This document shows, piece after piece, positions 1 to 11,283 of a DNA stretch of 64,000 nucleotides. How positions within the stretch are numbered: position 1 is the first letter of the stretch; the number at the start of each line of letters is the position of its first letter. Origin of the DNA: Micrasema longulum (taxonomy: Eukaryota; Arthropoda; Insecta; Trichoptera; Brachycentridae); the NCBI GenBank assembly GCA_022494885.1, contig JAGVSM010001302.1, positions 26,796 to 90,795 on the forward strand. The letters run 5' to 3'. The notes under the pieces are model-generated. The model did no database searches, had not been told where the DNA came from, and was given only the letters and a program-made list of their open reading frames with translations. A program made the translations under genes and the position numbers.

Positions 1-314
1 TACAGGACTCACCAAGCCAATGAATATGGCTTGTCGGTAAAAATCCTTTACAATTTATAATATGATGGTCCTACATAGCTGTATAATAATATGTACTACT
101 AACTTAAATATAAGGATCGAAAAAAGTACATGTAATTTATGCTTTCAAAAAAATATTTAGAAAGATGTAAAAAAAAGCAAAAAATAAGTGAATGATAACG
201 CAATTTTAAGATAAAAAATTAATAAATACAGAACCGGAGTACCAAAATTTAAAACAGAAGTGTGTACATATTTAATAGGCACAAAGCATTTTATTAAAAA
301 CATTATTTATTAAC
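1..314. other. AT-rich DNA, no gene seen
   Basis: No coding stretch, RNA gene or recognisable repeat; leads directly into the hexamer microsatellite. Confidence 0.5.
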
Positions 315-812
315 ATATCTATATCTATATTTTAATCTATATCTATATCTATATCTATATCTATATCTATATCTATATCTATATCTAAATCTATATCTAT
401 ATCTATATCTATATCTATATCTATATCTATATCTATATCTATATCTATATCTATATCTATATCTATATCTATATCTATATCTATATCTTTATCTATATCT
501 ATATCTATATCTATATATATATCTATATCTATATCTATATCTATATCTATATCTATATCTATATCTATATCTATATCTATATCTATATCTATATCTATAT
601 CTATATTTATATCTATATCTATATCTATATCTATATCTATATCTATATCTATATTTATATCTATATCTATATCTATATCTATATCTATATCTATATCTAT
701 ATCTATATCTATATCTATATCTATATCTATGTCTATGTCTATGTCTATATCTATATCTATATCTATATCTATATCTATATCTATATCTATATCTATATCT
801 ATATCTATATCT
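315..812. repeat. (ATATCT)n hexamer microsatellite
   Basis: About 500 bp of nearly pure ATATCT repeats, with scattered variants (AAATCT, TTATCT, an extra ATAT, and a short ATGTCT block near 722-750). The run of Ser-Ile codons it gives in one frame is an artefact of the repeat and not a protein. Confidence 0.97.
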
Positions 813-1000
813 AAGTCAATATCTACTCGTATATCACATTCTCATCCATATCCATACATATATATACCCGTACATGCAATCATACATATCCATACATACA
901 TATATACACATATGTTCATGCAAACATACATATCCATACATACATATATACACATATATACACATACATACATATGAACATACATATACACACATTAACA
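813..1000. repeat. ATAC/ACAT-rich degenerate tandem repeat
   Basis: A CATACATATCCATACA-type sequence recurs with an almost exact duplication of about 35 bp (around 881-914 and 923-956), followed by (ACATAC)-like repeats. It continues the microsatellite block and may have grown from the simple-sequence tail of the retrotransposon fragment on the minus strand at 1061-1309; that link is inference. Confidence 0.8.
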
Positions 1001-1060
1001 TCCATGAGAATATTACTTAGTTATAAATTCTATTTTATATAAATCTATATTAACAAATAT

Positions 1061-1309
1061 TCAATTTTTTGAATATATAAACTCCTGATCGAATAGCCAG
1101 TCTATTATTTTGCCCTTGTCACTTTTGTTTGTGCCATTTCTCAGATTTTTTGGTAACAAATTGAACATAACTAGAACCATATATTTTAAAGTTCTTGTCC
1201 CATATTTGTTGCTTGTCTTTGGAATCACTAAACCTTCATTTTGTGTGAATCTTGTGTAATAACTATGTTCCAATAAATTTTTGAATTCATCACTTTTTCT
1301 TTGTTCCAA
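1061..1309 (-). pseudogene. non-LTR retrotransposon ORF2, C-terminal fragment
   Basis: The 82-residue reading has the usual end of a non-LTR reverse transcriptase polyprotein: a YYTRF segment, then RTLKYM, then FNLLPKNLRN, then a closing IIDWLF stretch. This matches the pattern TR...Y...FN-LP...W-L seen after the thumb domain in Jockey/CR1-type elements. Catalytic palm, endonuclease and ORF1 are absent, so it is a 5'-truncated dead copy. It reads towards the microsatellite at lower coordinates, as a retrotransposon body next to its simple-repeat tail would. The clade is not resolved. Confidence 0.6.
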
Positions 1310-1360
1310 AATGATACAGAGCTACAGAATTTCTGAAAAAGGAAATCAAGTGGAGATAAA

Positions 1361-1440
1361 TCCGTCTCGTGGTAGATTAGTGTGGTTGCCTACAGTGCTT
1401 TGAGTCCCAGGGTCGATTTCAAGGAAGGTTAAAATAAAGT
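1361..1440 (+). repeat. SINE-2 head fragment (tRNA-like)
   Basis: CTCGTGGTAGATTAG followed by GGTTGCCTAC and GGGTCGATTTC parallels the tRNA-like head of the SINE-2 copy at 11284-11540 (CTCGTGGTG, GTTTGCCTACC, GGGTTCGATTTCC). It is divergent and lacks the 3' body. Confidence 0.4.
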
Positions 1441-2005
1441 TATTGTTTATGTTGTAGTTTTACTAAATTTAATGTGATACCACAATAATTGAATGTGATT
1501 TTTTCAAGCTTGGATGTTTTGGGCTGTAATTCACCACCGTCATTGGGTCTCTCGCCATGTTGTATTGAAAAAACCATTTCCAAGAATAATATCGAAGTGT
1601 CTTACAATCGAGATGAAGATAATTTTAGACGAGTGTAAATGGAAGTATAGTCGGCGGTGTATGTCATAACTATAAGCACTCGATCCACCATTATGCCTTT
1701 CTTTGAACGTTTATATTTTAAACAAAATTTAATTGCGAAGTCAGTGTAGAATTCATTTATAACATTAGTCAACTCACTTCTTACATAAATTCTTAAATAT
1801 TATCTTACATAATTCAAATATGTTTTACTGCTATTAATATATGATTTATTGAATCTTAATTCACTTTTTAGAATAACGTGATTAAATATATCAAATTAGA
1901 CAGTCTATTATGAGACCCCTTGAATTTATTTTGGAACACTACTTTAAAGAATAGGAAATCACAAATTTTTCCACCTACAGATGTAGTGCTCTCTTATATT
2001 ATATA
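1441..2005. other. no gene or repeat recognised
   Basis: AT-rich sequence with short frames only. The last bases (TATATA) form the target of the element that follows. Confidence 0.5.
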
Positions 2006-2950
2006 CAGGGTGCGTTTTATGTTCCAGACCAATGTTATCTGGCCGTTATTTTTATTTTTTAAAGAAATATTTGCGTTCTTATAATTTACGCAAATATTTA
2101 ATTTTGAGGGCCATTTTCAGCGAGTTGTTAACAACTCACTATTAAAATGGGAATAGAAATCAAGTTGGGGTAGAGTGGGATTCGAACCACGGATTTTTGA
2201 TCCGTGAGTCCGGGATACTAGCCACGGGACCACAACCCGATTTTTTTTTTGATTTTGTTGTCATTTGTCTGCTCATATTTGACAATTGTGGAGTACAGTC
2301 GGTAAAAATTTATTATGATGCGTCTAGCGCCGCATAAAAATAATAAAAAAAATGTGAATACATTAATAAAATTGCAAAAATATTCCAATGCCATGCAAAT
2401 CATTTAGCGTGTCATGATTTTTTTGATTTTTTTTTTCATGTTTTGAGAGACAAAGTCTGGACAACAACTTATCTAACGAACACTAGAAAATATTGATGAG
2501 GTGAGGCACAGTGTTTGTAAATGTCCGGCCATTTTTCATCGTATCTTTTTCATCAATCTTTTTTTGTACTGAAATTAGAACATACAACGATTCAAATTTT
2601 GCAGAAACTTTTCCGAGCCGAATAATGTCAAAAGGTGGTGATCGACTAGCCCCCACGATCCTCTGATTTAACCACCCTGGATTTTTTAGTCGAAATAATC
2701 TTTATGAGAAAGGTGTACACCAGCAAACTACAGACAATTCTGATGTTTAAAGATAACATCTAAAAAAGGAATTGCTGAAATAACAGCCGAAGTTCATATG
2801 AATAATTAACATACTTAAGAGATAGCATTTTAGCCATGAAAAGATGAGGCCACTTGGCCGACGTCATATTTCAAATTAATTTATTTTTTAAATTTAATCA
2901 AAAAGTTAAACTTAAATTATGAAATTGTCTGGAACATAAAACGCACCCTG
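2006..2950. mobile_element. non-autonomous Tc1/mariner-type element, 945 bp
   Basis: The ends are perfect 24-bp inverted repeats: CAGGGTGCGTTTTATGTTCC at 2006 continues to 2029, and its exact complement lies at 2927-2950. Both ends abut TA, the target duplicated by Tc1/mariner transposases. No transposase frame is seen, so it would need a helper. It carries a SINE-1 at 2055-2242, so the SINE inserted after, or was carried with, the element. Superfamily assignment rests on the TA target and the CAGGGTG-like terminus. Confidence 0.88.
2055..2242 (-). mobile_element. SINE-1 (tRNA-derived), inside the TA element
   Basis: On the minus strand it reads GTGGTCCCGTGGCTAG (A-box region), then GGTTCGAATCCC (B box), then a shared body CCCCAACTTGATTTC, GTGAGTTGTTAACAACTC and a tail repeating GCAAATATTT. 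At least six copies occur in the window (here, 17815, 29260, 33765, 40498 and a variant at 32525). An RNA polymerase III-derived SINE mobilised by an unknown LINE. Confidence 0.85.
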
Positions 2951-3225
2951 TAGTAGTGCTTCAAAATATATTCAAGCGGTCTCATAACAAAATGTTAAAT
3001 TGAATATGCTTACCATTAACATGGCTTAACTGTATTAATAATTCTATCCATTACTTAAACTTCAAAGGCAAACAGACATCTCATACAAGAGTGTTTGTTC
3101 GGTCAAAACTTTTAGTTTCAAATTGTATTTATTTTTGTATAATTATCTTTTCCATCCTTGTATCACTTTGTTGTTTAATCTTTGATATATTTTCCTAATT
3201 TACCTTCGTAAAATTTCTGTTTATA

Positions 3226-3372
3226 AAATTTGTATATGAAGCACTAACATTGTGGTTATTCGTTATAATATAATAAATTTTAAATAACTTTGTTTAAAAG
3301 CACTATTTTTTTAACTTTTCAAGCGACCGGTTTCAAAGCTCCACAAGCTTCTTTATCAAGGTATAATTAACT
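3226..3372 (-). mobile_element. HR arm (PLE-like terminal repeat), minus orientation
   Basis: The minus strand carries CCTTGATAAAGAAGCTTG, a GCTTT stem return, GAAACCGGTCG and, downstream, GTGGTTA-like and AACCACAATGTTAGTGC. This is the same layout as the arms at 11053, 11750 and 46010. The GAAACCGGTCG element after a hairpin resembles the second half of a hammerhead core, but the first half here (TTGATAA) is degraded. Confidence 0.65.
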
Positions 3373-3413
3373 AATGAATCTTAACTTTTAAATTTCAACA
3401 GTGATTCCTCAAT

Positions 3414-3510
3414 ATTTATTTTTATTTATTTATTCATACAAAATTATAGTCGCTTAAATTTTCATGAACTTATTAAGGCTTTCAAGGCTGTGCCCGTGTA
3501 AAGCCAAAAT
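3414..3510 (-). mobile_element. RTN-A retrotransposon 3' end
   Basis: On the minus strand it reads GGCTTTACACGGGCACAGCC, then TTAATAAGTTCATG, and ends in (AAATAAAT)n. The same 3' untranslated end closes the + strand RTN-A copy near 9250-9342. Only the tail survives. It interrupts the HR-type element that begins at 3226. Confidence 0.8.
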
Positions 3511-3689
3511 AATTAACACTAAAAAATACATAGCTAAATTCATTTAATTTAATTATAATGACATTCGATGCAATATAATAACAATCCAGAAAAACAAAGT
3601 TTAAATAATAAAATTCCAAAAACAATGTAAAAAAAAAGTCAGATATGAATATTAAAATACAAATTTAGATTTATACATCATACATCAAA

Positions 3690-3866
3690 ACATATGAAAT
3701 TAATAAGTCGAGTCTTTTTGTCATGTTGTTTTTTAAAGATAGAAAGTGTAAATTAAGATGAATACGGTCTTTAAAACTAGACGGGAGTGGAGTCAAGCAA
3801 ATATTGTTATTTTAATTATGTTTTTTTCTTATTATGAACTCGTTTTAATATTTAGTAATTACCATA
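3690..3866 (+). repeat. internal segment of the HR element at 3226
   Basis: AAGTCGAGTCTTTTTG, then AAACTAGACGGGAGTGGAGT and CAAATATTGTT, then TTTTTTTCTTATTATGAA match, in order, the interior of the element at 11206-11740 where the equivalent blocks flank a SINE-2. This ties the two loci together as one family. Confidence 0.55.
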
Positions 3867-4400
3867 AATACAAGAGTTCCTAGATACTCCACCCTGATGC
3901 TGCAAAAAACAACTTTAAATGAAAACAACTTTCAGTCAAAAAGGATTGGCTTACTACTCGGTTAAATTGTACAATCAACTTTCATTATCCATAAGGTTAT
4001 TAGTTAGTTCTTTCAATATAAAATATCTATTAAGAAATGGATAGTGGAGGTGGGATGCGTAGGGATCGATGAGTGGATCAAGCCAAATAGGTAAAAAATT
4101 GTTTCCTGATTTTGAAATAATGTCCATGAGCTTTTATGAATTTATTATGTTTTTTTATGATTATTTAAAATATTTTGCTTATAATGTTTACGATGGTAAT
4201 TAGGGTAATAAGATTAATTATGTTTTTATTTTCTTTTTATGTTAACTATGTTAAATAACTAATTTAAGGCATGTTTCATTATACTTCTTGTGAAATGTTT
4301 CCCTCAGCACGGGATACCCCAGTGAGGGAATATTATTCTGTATTTATAAAAAAATTAAAAAATGAAAAAATGTACATAAATATAATAAATAAATAAAATT
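3867..4400 (+). pseudogene. RTN-B non-LTR retrotransposon, C-terminal fragment and 3' UTR
   Basis: The reading starts NTRVPRYSTLML and, after a frameshift, continues KGLAYYSVKLYNQLSLSIR. This is the TR...G-YYSVKLYN-LP-SI signature of the region after the reverse transcriptase thumb. A 3' UTR with the block CCCTCAGCACGGGATACCCC and an (AATAAATA)n end follow. The minus-strand copy at 51680-52345 is clearly the same family (its UTR has CCCTCGGCACGGGACACC). The 5' part is missing and the frame is broken: a dead copy. Confidence 0.8.
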
Positions 4401-5611
4401 TATTTTATCTAAGTTCATGTAATCGATTACTATTCTTTTGAATGTTGTATCTTAATTGTAATCAAATATAATTAAATTCTGATTGAGGAATTGAAATACA
4501 ATTTGTTTAAAAAAATATTGCTTTATAATAATATAACACCTTTATTAAGAAAATGACAAAGCTGTTCAAATAAATAGTATTTGACGAAGTTTGACCTTAA
4601 ATCATCGCTGCTACAATTAATTACCCATTTTCCGTGTACCCTAATAACTATCTATAGTTCCACTTTAATCTAAGATAAATGGGCCCGCTTACTCGTCACT
4701 TATTAATTAATTACCTCCAGTTAATCTAGACTACTTGATTACACTTAGCTCGTTTTGATAAAGTTATATAAACTTAAACTTCTCAAGCTTTTCATAAAGT
4801 TGCCAACAAAAATGAAAGTCCCCGAAGCTTTTCATTATTTCAGTTCTACTAATTTGCGGGGTTGGTAAATCTACTTTCTACAAACTGAACAGTTTTGACT
4901 TCAACACCTGTGTTTTAACCATGATTATTCATTTATCAACTCAATTTTCTTCATCAAACGACCTTTTTATATAAAATAATTAGAGTGGTCTCTCGTTTAC
5001 AAATTTTGGTTCAATTTAATTTCCCATGTTTTAAAATGTTTTTTAACTTTATAAAAAGTTAAAAAATTTAGTATTTTTTTATTATGACTGAAAATTGAAG
5101 TATAAATTTAAACGGGATCAATTTTTATTACAGTTGAAGATGACATTGAAAACCCCGCCCCACATATTTACCCGAATCCGTTTGAAAGATTTTGTAGCCT
5201 CTTTCCATATCCGAACATTGCAGAAACATTTTTTTAGCTGTAATGAGGGGTATTTTTTTTCCAATTTGTTTTTGTTGACACAAAATTTGCGTTGTTTTTT
5301 TTCGAAATTTACATTGGCTGCTTTCAATGCCCCTATTGCCACAAGAGCAACCTAAGTAAATACATTAAATTTTTCTGTCATACTCAATCTAATTTTCCCA
5401 AATTCGACAGCGAAAGGGTCCGTTGGTCAAATAATTCAAACCTATTAAGCCCAAAAAAAATCATTAAGCATAAATTCGCTTTATTTCTAGCATCAACCTA
5501 TTTGAAATTCTGGCATCATTCTAGTCATGACCTATCAACTAATCTATTAACCAACCTATCGAACGACTTTATTAACCCCACACAATATGAAAACCCAATC
5601 CTTTATACTAG
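4401..5611. other. AT-rich, no firm gene; possible decayed zinc-finger reading
   Basis: A + strand frame covering roughly 5292-5400 gives CFQCPYCHKSN, which looks like the start of a C2H2 finger, but the histidine part is missing and other readings are equally open. No gene is called. The stretch otherwise shows no repeat known from elsewhere in the window. Confidence 0.35.
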
Positions 5612-5714
5612 GACAGCGTCCTTAATAACACACCACGGCGGCGAAGGAGCAGCCCAGCCCGACTCCGACCGTTACACGCCTTCCAGTCCTACTCTTCAGT
5701 ACACTAGTAGATGA
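5612..5714 (+). CDS. candidate terminal coding exon of a host gene (unidentified)
   Basis: A GC-rich island of about 100 bp in very AT-rich DNA. It follows a plausible acceptor (AATCCTTTATACTAG) and reads TASLITHHGGEGAAQPDSDR, then YTPSSPTLQYTSR and a TGA stop at 5712-5714. Third positions are mostly G or C, unlike all flanking frames. The composition (Gly, Ser, Thr, Pro, Asp) suits an exposed C-terminal tail. The frame stays open upstream, so the exon start depends on the acceptor; a second AG lies 5 bases downstream. An AATAAA signal occurs about 90 bases after the stop. The protein is not recognised. Confidence 0.45.
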
Positions 5715-6110
5715 ACCCTCCTTTTTCCTTTTTACAGAAATAGAAAATAGTTGGAGATGACATAAGAAAATTACGTTATGATTCGTTGTATATTTATTAC
5801 ATGTTAAATAAAATTCAGAATATGTTTATGAAACGCGAGAGTAACGGCTGAACTCTACTGAATATTACTGACTGACTAACTGGTTGCTTGTAGTAAGGAT
5901 TTCACGGCTTTTATAGTAACCATCAAACCTCTCAAGAAAACTAATATTCACAGGGAAGATATTCTGATTATGACATACATATATGTGTATAAAAAAAACT
6001 AAAATTACAATATGATTTAAATATGCATAAACTATATCAGCTATGAAAATATATAAAATGTAAATAAAAAATAAAATAAAATATTAACAAATAATTATTT
6101 CGATCCACTT
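5715..6110. other. possible 3' UTR, otherwise nothing seen
   Basis: AT-rich. AATAAA near 5806 could serve as the polyadenylation signal for the exon at 5612-5714. Confidence 0.35.
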
Positions 6111-6111
6111 A

Positions 6112-6225
6112 CATATGTTTTGTGAGATTTGCATGTTGGTATAATCAGTGTCCTGACGAAGAGACAAGTACGTCCCAAAACCGTTAGTCATAGAAAAGTC
6201 GGTAAGCGGTTACATACAGTTAAAG
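6112..6225 (+). mobile_element. HR element fragment with hammerhead-like motif
   Basis: Contains GTCCTGACGAAGAGAC, a short loop, GTCCC, then AAAACCG and later AAAAGTCGGTAAGCGG. The CTGACGA core is intact, but the expected GAAA has become AAAA and stem II is imperfect. Same family as the copies at 12262, 17925, 24845, 25866, 45050 and 45230. Confidence 0.65.
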
Positions 6226-6454
6226 GGTGCAGGATATAAATAATGGATGTCAATTTTTATGTGTTTTAAAAAAATAATGTCATCTGACGACAGCTCACAT
6301 GATCTTCATTTTTGTTATATAAAATTTGAAATTATGGCTGTACTTTCCAAGATACTTGAACAAGTAAAAATGCGTACATTGGATAAATACTGGATCTTAT
6401 TAAAATTCTGGAAATAAAGCGGTAATTTAATACAATTTAGATTAAGCGGGTTCT

Positions 6455-6765
6455 TTTATCCAACAATGTTTTGAGTATGTTTAAATGTGAACATTGTTTT
6501 CAGGTGTTGCCTCGTAGGAGATTGGTTCATCCAAAAGAATCTCACCCACATGATAAAGGTTTCAGCTCTTTTACTTCACAAAAGTCAAAGATTAAAGAGT
6601 TGAGGAAATGTGATGTTAAAACATAGAGTGAATGGTGAAAGTTACACAGTGTGTAAAATGGCCACTTAAACCAGCCAATAACAAGTCAAAAGCCCTGTAA
6701 ATGCCTAGACTTTTGTATTTACTTCTTAAATTTTGTCCTCTGTTGCAACAAACTTTGAGGTTCTT
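6455..6765 (-). repeat. R380 repeat unit, reverse orientation
   Basis: Shares the blocks GGTTTCAGCTCTTTTACTTC, GTTACACAGTGTGTAAAATGG, CCACTTAAACCAGCC and CCTGTAAATGCCTAGACTT with the R380 cluster at 13590-15010. One unit, cut at both ends. Confidence 0.8.
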
Positions 6766-7940
6766 TTAAATAAAACAACGTTTAACTTAAAAACGTTCTA
6801 CCTCAATCTTCAATTTCCGACATTGATCTTTTATATCCTATATCGTCAAATTATTTACTAAAATTTATGTATTGTGTTGAAGCTGTGACATGGACTCAAA
6901 AAAATTATCTTTGACTCTTTTATGCTTCCCCAAAATACTAATTCATTAAATTTTTTTCGTTTATTAGAAAAAGTTTTGCAGGTTTTGGGTATTACGTAAT
7001 TAATATTCTAGGAAAACCTTGTTTAATCACCTGTTTGATCATTAAGTTGACGCATTTAATATTATTTAAAAAATGAAAGCTTGCCAGTAAACGTTCAAAT
7101 ATCAATATTGTTTTCTTGACAAGAAGTACCTAGATACGACGGTGTTTTACTCGGAGTGCAATATGTACACAAGTGATGAAACATCAACTATAATGACTTA
7201 ACTGTTTCCCGTTGAAGTAACTCTGATTAAGTTCATGTCAAACTTCCCTGAAGTCCGTGTAAACACGCCGATGAGGGCATTACCGAACATGTAACCTAGA
7301 GTTACGTAATCAACCTGACAACCACATTACCATGTGTTGACTTTACACCGGAGGGCAGACATGGAGGACTGTTCAAAGATGATCAATATTCTATGTACTG
7401 GTAACTGTGAAATACACAGTCCTTTTAGGGTCAGGATCTCGTAGATTCGAACAAGGAGACAACTTCATGTTGCCAAGTTTCCGTACAATACGGGAGCTTT
7501 AGTAAATGCTAATGCCAAAATCATTGAATAAAAATGAAAGACACAAAAAGAAATAGCCTTACGTCGTATAAATGAAGCCATTTCGTCAAATTATAAGTTT
7601 GGCATGAATAAAGGTTTAAGTTTACGTGGACCGTAAAAAAATAATAAAAAACTTTAATATATTCATAGATTTGTATATTTATTTTTAAAAGTAGATCTAG
7701 ATAGTACAAAACAAAATAATAATATCCTGACACATGACATCTCTTCTCTGCTACAATATTTTCAACTACTGGAGAAATTTTGCTTGGAGTGCCCAAACCG
7801 GAAGACAACTTTTCTTAGATAATTTCGTAGATAGTTAGATTATATTACTAGATAAAATTTCTTAGATAGTAAAAAATAAACCTAAACCAAAAAATTTCAT
7901 TGATAATTTTATTTATAATTTTATCTAAATCATTAACTAT
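6766..7940. other. no gene or repeat recognised
   Basis: Mixed AT-rich sequence; the part around 7140-7500 is less AT-rich but has no frame or repeat I can place. Confidence 0.4.
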
Positions 7941-7951
7941 GGAGAGAAGAA

Positions 7952-8709
7952 ATGTCAAGACAAGAAATATCAACAAAAAACATCAATACTTTTCATAGAC
8001 ATTCAAAAAACATCAATAAAATTCAAATCGACAATGTACTGATTATTCATACGTGTCCCGAACTCTCTATTCCCTGTCTTTGCATTAATCTTGAAAAGTG
8101 TGATAATATCAAATACTTAGGAGTTTATATTGATAAATGCCTAAGCTGGAGTTCCCACGTAAAGTATATTACACCTAAACTAAGAAAAATGAATTTTATT
8201 TTTAAATCGCTTCGCGACATAATCGATTGGTCATTACTTAAAAGCGTTTACTTCTCCTTTTTCCAATCTACAGCGACTTATGGAATTATTGGATGGGGGG
8301 GGGTAGCGCAGCTAGCGTATTGGATCCAGTTTTTAAAGTACACAAACTCGTTCTTAGAACAATGAAAAAAATACCTTTTCGCAATCGTTCAAAAGAATTG
8401 TTTAATATTTGTAAAGTTCTATATGTGCGGCAGCTATTTGTCAAGGAGACACTTGTGAAGTTCTGGAAATCTGTAGATAAAGTCAGGACTCAGCAAAATA
8501 TACAGACGCGATCAGCGGGAAGGATTAATTACCTTGGCCCAACCTCTCACTTTAAGCTAGCTCAAAGAAACTTTACCTTCCTGGCTCCGAAATTTTTTAA
8601 TCAACTCCCGGCAGCCATAAAAAACTCCACAAGTGCCAATGTATTTAAGAAAAATGTTTTCAATTGGTTGCTGCACATCGATAGGGACGAGGTTGTCATT
8701 TTTTTTTAA
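7952..8709 (+). pseudogene. RTN-A non-LTR retrotransposon reverse transcriptase, C-terminal half
   Basis: The first frame (7952 to about 8300) reads INLEKCDNIKYLGVYIDKCL, SWSSHVKYITPKLRK and ATYGIIGWGG. That is the thumb-side YLG-D...L-W--H motif and the YG---WG motif of Jockey/CR1-type reverse transcriptases. A run of nine G at 8295-8303 marks a one-base frameshift. The second frame (8293-8709) continues PVFKVHKLVLRTMKKIPFRN and later NFTFLAPKFFNQLPAAIKNS and VFKKNVFNWLL, the standard C-terminal end. Catalytic YADD, endonuclease and ORF1 are missing. Joining both frames gives the remnant of one protein; the copy cannot be active. Confidence 0.9.
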
Positions 8710-9342
8710 GTTCGAGATTAGCAAAAATTTTCAAATCTGCTTTCCTTCCATACTTTTCACTTTTATTTGCTTTTTATATATATTGATAATTTATTTATAT
8801 TTTTTTTTCATTTTGTATTTTTGTTTAATTTAATTTAGTACGTACTATTATTTGGCAAATGATTTATAACTCATATTTCTTATATTTCTTACTATAGTAT
8901 TGAGGGAGTTTCTAGAATACATATCTCAATTATCAATTAATTATGCTTTTATATATATATATTCTTTTTATGTTGATTTAAATGATACTCTTATTTTGTT
9001 TTTTTTAATACTACTATATTTTACTATTATTTTGTTGATTTTAATGATACCACTATTTTGTATATTTGATTATGTGTGATTCTTAATTTGTAAAATGTAT
9101 ATTTAAAAAATTATTTCTGAGTATCTTTTTTTTGCATTATATTCTTTGGAATTTGATTATTTATTACATTTACCTTTTTTTTCTAGATTTTTATTCTGTC
9201 ATAATAATTTGACCTATTTCATTTTACTATGTATTTTTATTGTTATTTATTGTGGCTTGACACGGGCATAGCCTAAAAAGTCTTAATAAGTTCATAAATA
9301 TTCAATTTTGTAATTTTGAATGAATAAATAAATAAATAGAGA
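8710..9342 (+). mobile_element. RTN-A 3' UTR and tail
   Basis: T-rich noncoding sequence ending in GGCTTGACACGGGCATAGCC, TTAATAAGTTCATAAATATT and a (AATAAATA)n tail. The end block recurs on the minus strand at 3414-3510. Confidence 0.8.
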
Positions 9343-9929
9343 TGTATTTTTTACCAAAACTATTGACGCATGGGTAGAGCGTGCATTGGCGCAAGCTTGA
9401 TGAAACCAGTTGTTTCTTTTGATGAAAACAGTATTGCAAAGTTTTTTTTTTTTAAATATTGATCATCCCACAATGTCTCTCAGAATTTACCGTTACGAAA
9501 AATACAGGCTTTTGATTCCTCTACCTAAAATAGCGCACCTTTTTGCTGTGCAATGGTCGTTTATGTATTTTCCTTGGATTTTATGAACTTAAGTAACCGA
9601 AATTTTACTTTCTTACATAACCTCAAAGACAAACATGTGGTTCATCATTGTAAAATAAGTTGTCATCTCGCGTTTCTGAAAAAAGGTCCTTAACATTTTT
9701 TCGGCATAAGTTTTTTTTCTATAGTAATAATGGTTTAATTTTTAGACAATTTAAATTTTAAATTGATGAAATTTGTGTTTTTTTTTTTCACTATTTCATA
9801 CAAAGTTGATTTAGCGATTACTTAAACAAACGAACGTCTTTTAGTATTTGTGGATTTTCCAACATTTAATCACTCACACGTTGGACGTTTTCATCAATTT
9901 AAGCAGATGGCGCTGGACCTTAGCAACGT
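9343..9929. other. no gene or repeat recognised
   Basis: AT-rich flank of the RTN-A copy; nothing that can be supported. Confidence 0.4.
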
Positions 9930-10100
9930 ATTTATTTATTTATTTTGTTCATTAACGCCCAAGGAGCATTTACATTTTTTTTTTAATACATGCTAACATA
10001 TTTAAGCACAACACAAAACATACCGAAAAAAGGTGAAATTACGTTTGTTGATAGTTGTCCCTAATTCTCAAATTCTTACTTCTGAATTTTCATTTAAACT
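9930..10100 (-). mobile_element. retrotransposon 3' tail
   Basis: The minus strand ends GTTAATGAACAAAATAAATA with (AAAT)n. The block TTTATTTATTTTGTTCATTA followed by ATGCTAACATA is shared with 54290-54420, so both are tails of one non-LTR family. Confidence 0.6.
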
Positions 10101-11050
10101 TGTAGAAGAAGCTTAATTTATTTCACCAATATAAAATTGTTACGATTACAGGACTTACTCGTATGTCTAGCTGCAGAAAACCAAAAAAAGCTTGTTGAGA
10201 ACGCCTCGATAGTGAACGCACGCATCTTTTCCGACCAACAATCCATGGTAAATAAAAAATCCCCAGTACTTAAAACATAAACGCTCCACTCCATCCCTTT
10301 CTCGCTATTTGCATATAAAAGTTATTTCTGTTTGGAATGCATTTAATATTTGACACCGCACGCCTACTTCTTAAAGCTGTATTATTATAAATTATATATT
10401 TTTTTACAACAAAAAAGAATCATCAATCTCTTATTTATCGGTTACGTATAAGTACAAACCACATTGCAATGAAATATTTTAATCCAAATCTCAAATATGG
10501 TAGATGAAGGCGTCACTTACTGTACTACGAGGTGAATTTTTCTCCACTCGATTTCTTTTTTAGGATTTTTACCAGATAGCCACCGAGTGAACAAGTCACA
10601 AAATGGTAAAAAGGGCCTAAATTATATTGTTATGGTTGTACAATCAATATAGTGTAAAGTTTTCGCAAATCAAGTTTTGTAAAATTTCCATTAAAAATAG
10701 ACGTAAAAATGGCATTTGAAAAAAATATATTCAAAGCGCCATCTATGAAGAATATGTTTCATATTTTCGTATAAAATCACATTAAAAAACACATTTTGGC
10801 CATTTTCTCTGATACGAGTTTTTTTATTCCATGGTTAAAATATGTGGTACAAAGCTCTCTGTATCCGCTGTAGGCACACTCAAGATTCTCTCCAATTCCC
10901 AAGGCGAGCGTATCCGATAGGGCTGCCGCATTCCGGAACAAATTGGGACTTTTTGAGGATATTTATCCATTGTGGATATGATAACAATTCAAATTTAACA
11001 TCCCTGAATAGAACACGCTATTTAAATAGAAAGGAGTAGCATCTAATATA
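10101..11050. other. no gene; short dispersed motif at 10535-10610
   Basis: CCACTCGATTTC followed by TTTTTTAGGATTTTTACC also occurs at 17470-17520 and, inverted, near 43140-43185, so a small unclassified repeat is present. A weak + strand frame near 10842-11036 has no recognisable domain. Confidence 0.4.
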
Positions 11051-11052
11051 AA

Positions 11053-11206
11053 TTTTATATTTGAAGCACCTTCTTTGTGGTTATTTATTATAATAAAATA
11101 AATTGAACAACTTAGTTTTTAACGACTAATTTATTTATTTTTCCACCGACCGGTTTCAAAGCAAACGAGCTTCTTTGTCAAGTTTTACGAAACAAATTAA
11201 TTATTT
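11053..11206 (-). mobile_element. HR arm, left (minus) half of an inverted pair
   Basis: The minus strand reads CTTGACAAAGAAGCTCGTTT, GCTTT, GAAACCGGTCGGTGG, a spacer, then ATAACCACAAAGAAGGTGC. The mirror arm lies at 11750-11872 in + orientation, so 11053-11872 is one foldback element. It was later split by a SINE-2 and a retrotransposon tail. Confidence 0.75.
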
Positions 11207-11283
11207 CCTATTTTCTTTTAATATGTTTACTAAATACTACACGTGGAGCTTATAAATCAAGTCTTTTTTTTTTTCCTAAAAGG

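Noticed and set aside
729..977. 82-residue frame of repeated Met-Ser and Ile-Ser
   Set aside because: It is the translation of the ATATCT/ATGTCT microsatellite.
2218..2403. minus frame of 61 residues
   Set aside because: Lies inside the noncoding TA element and overlaps the SINE-1 head.
5095..5355. overlapping frames on both strands with a CPYC motif
   Set aside because: No complete zinc finger, T-rich low-complexity residues, no splice or codon-use support.
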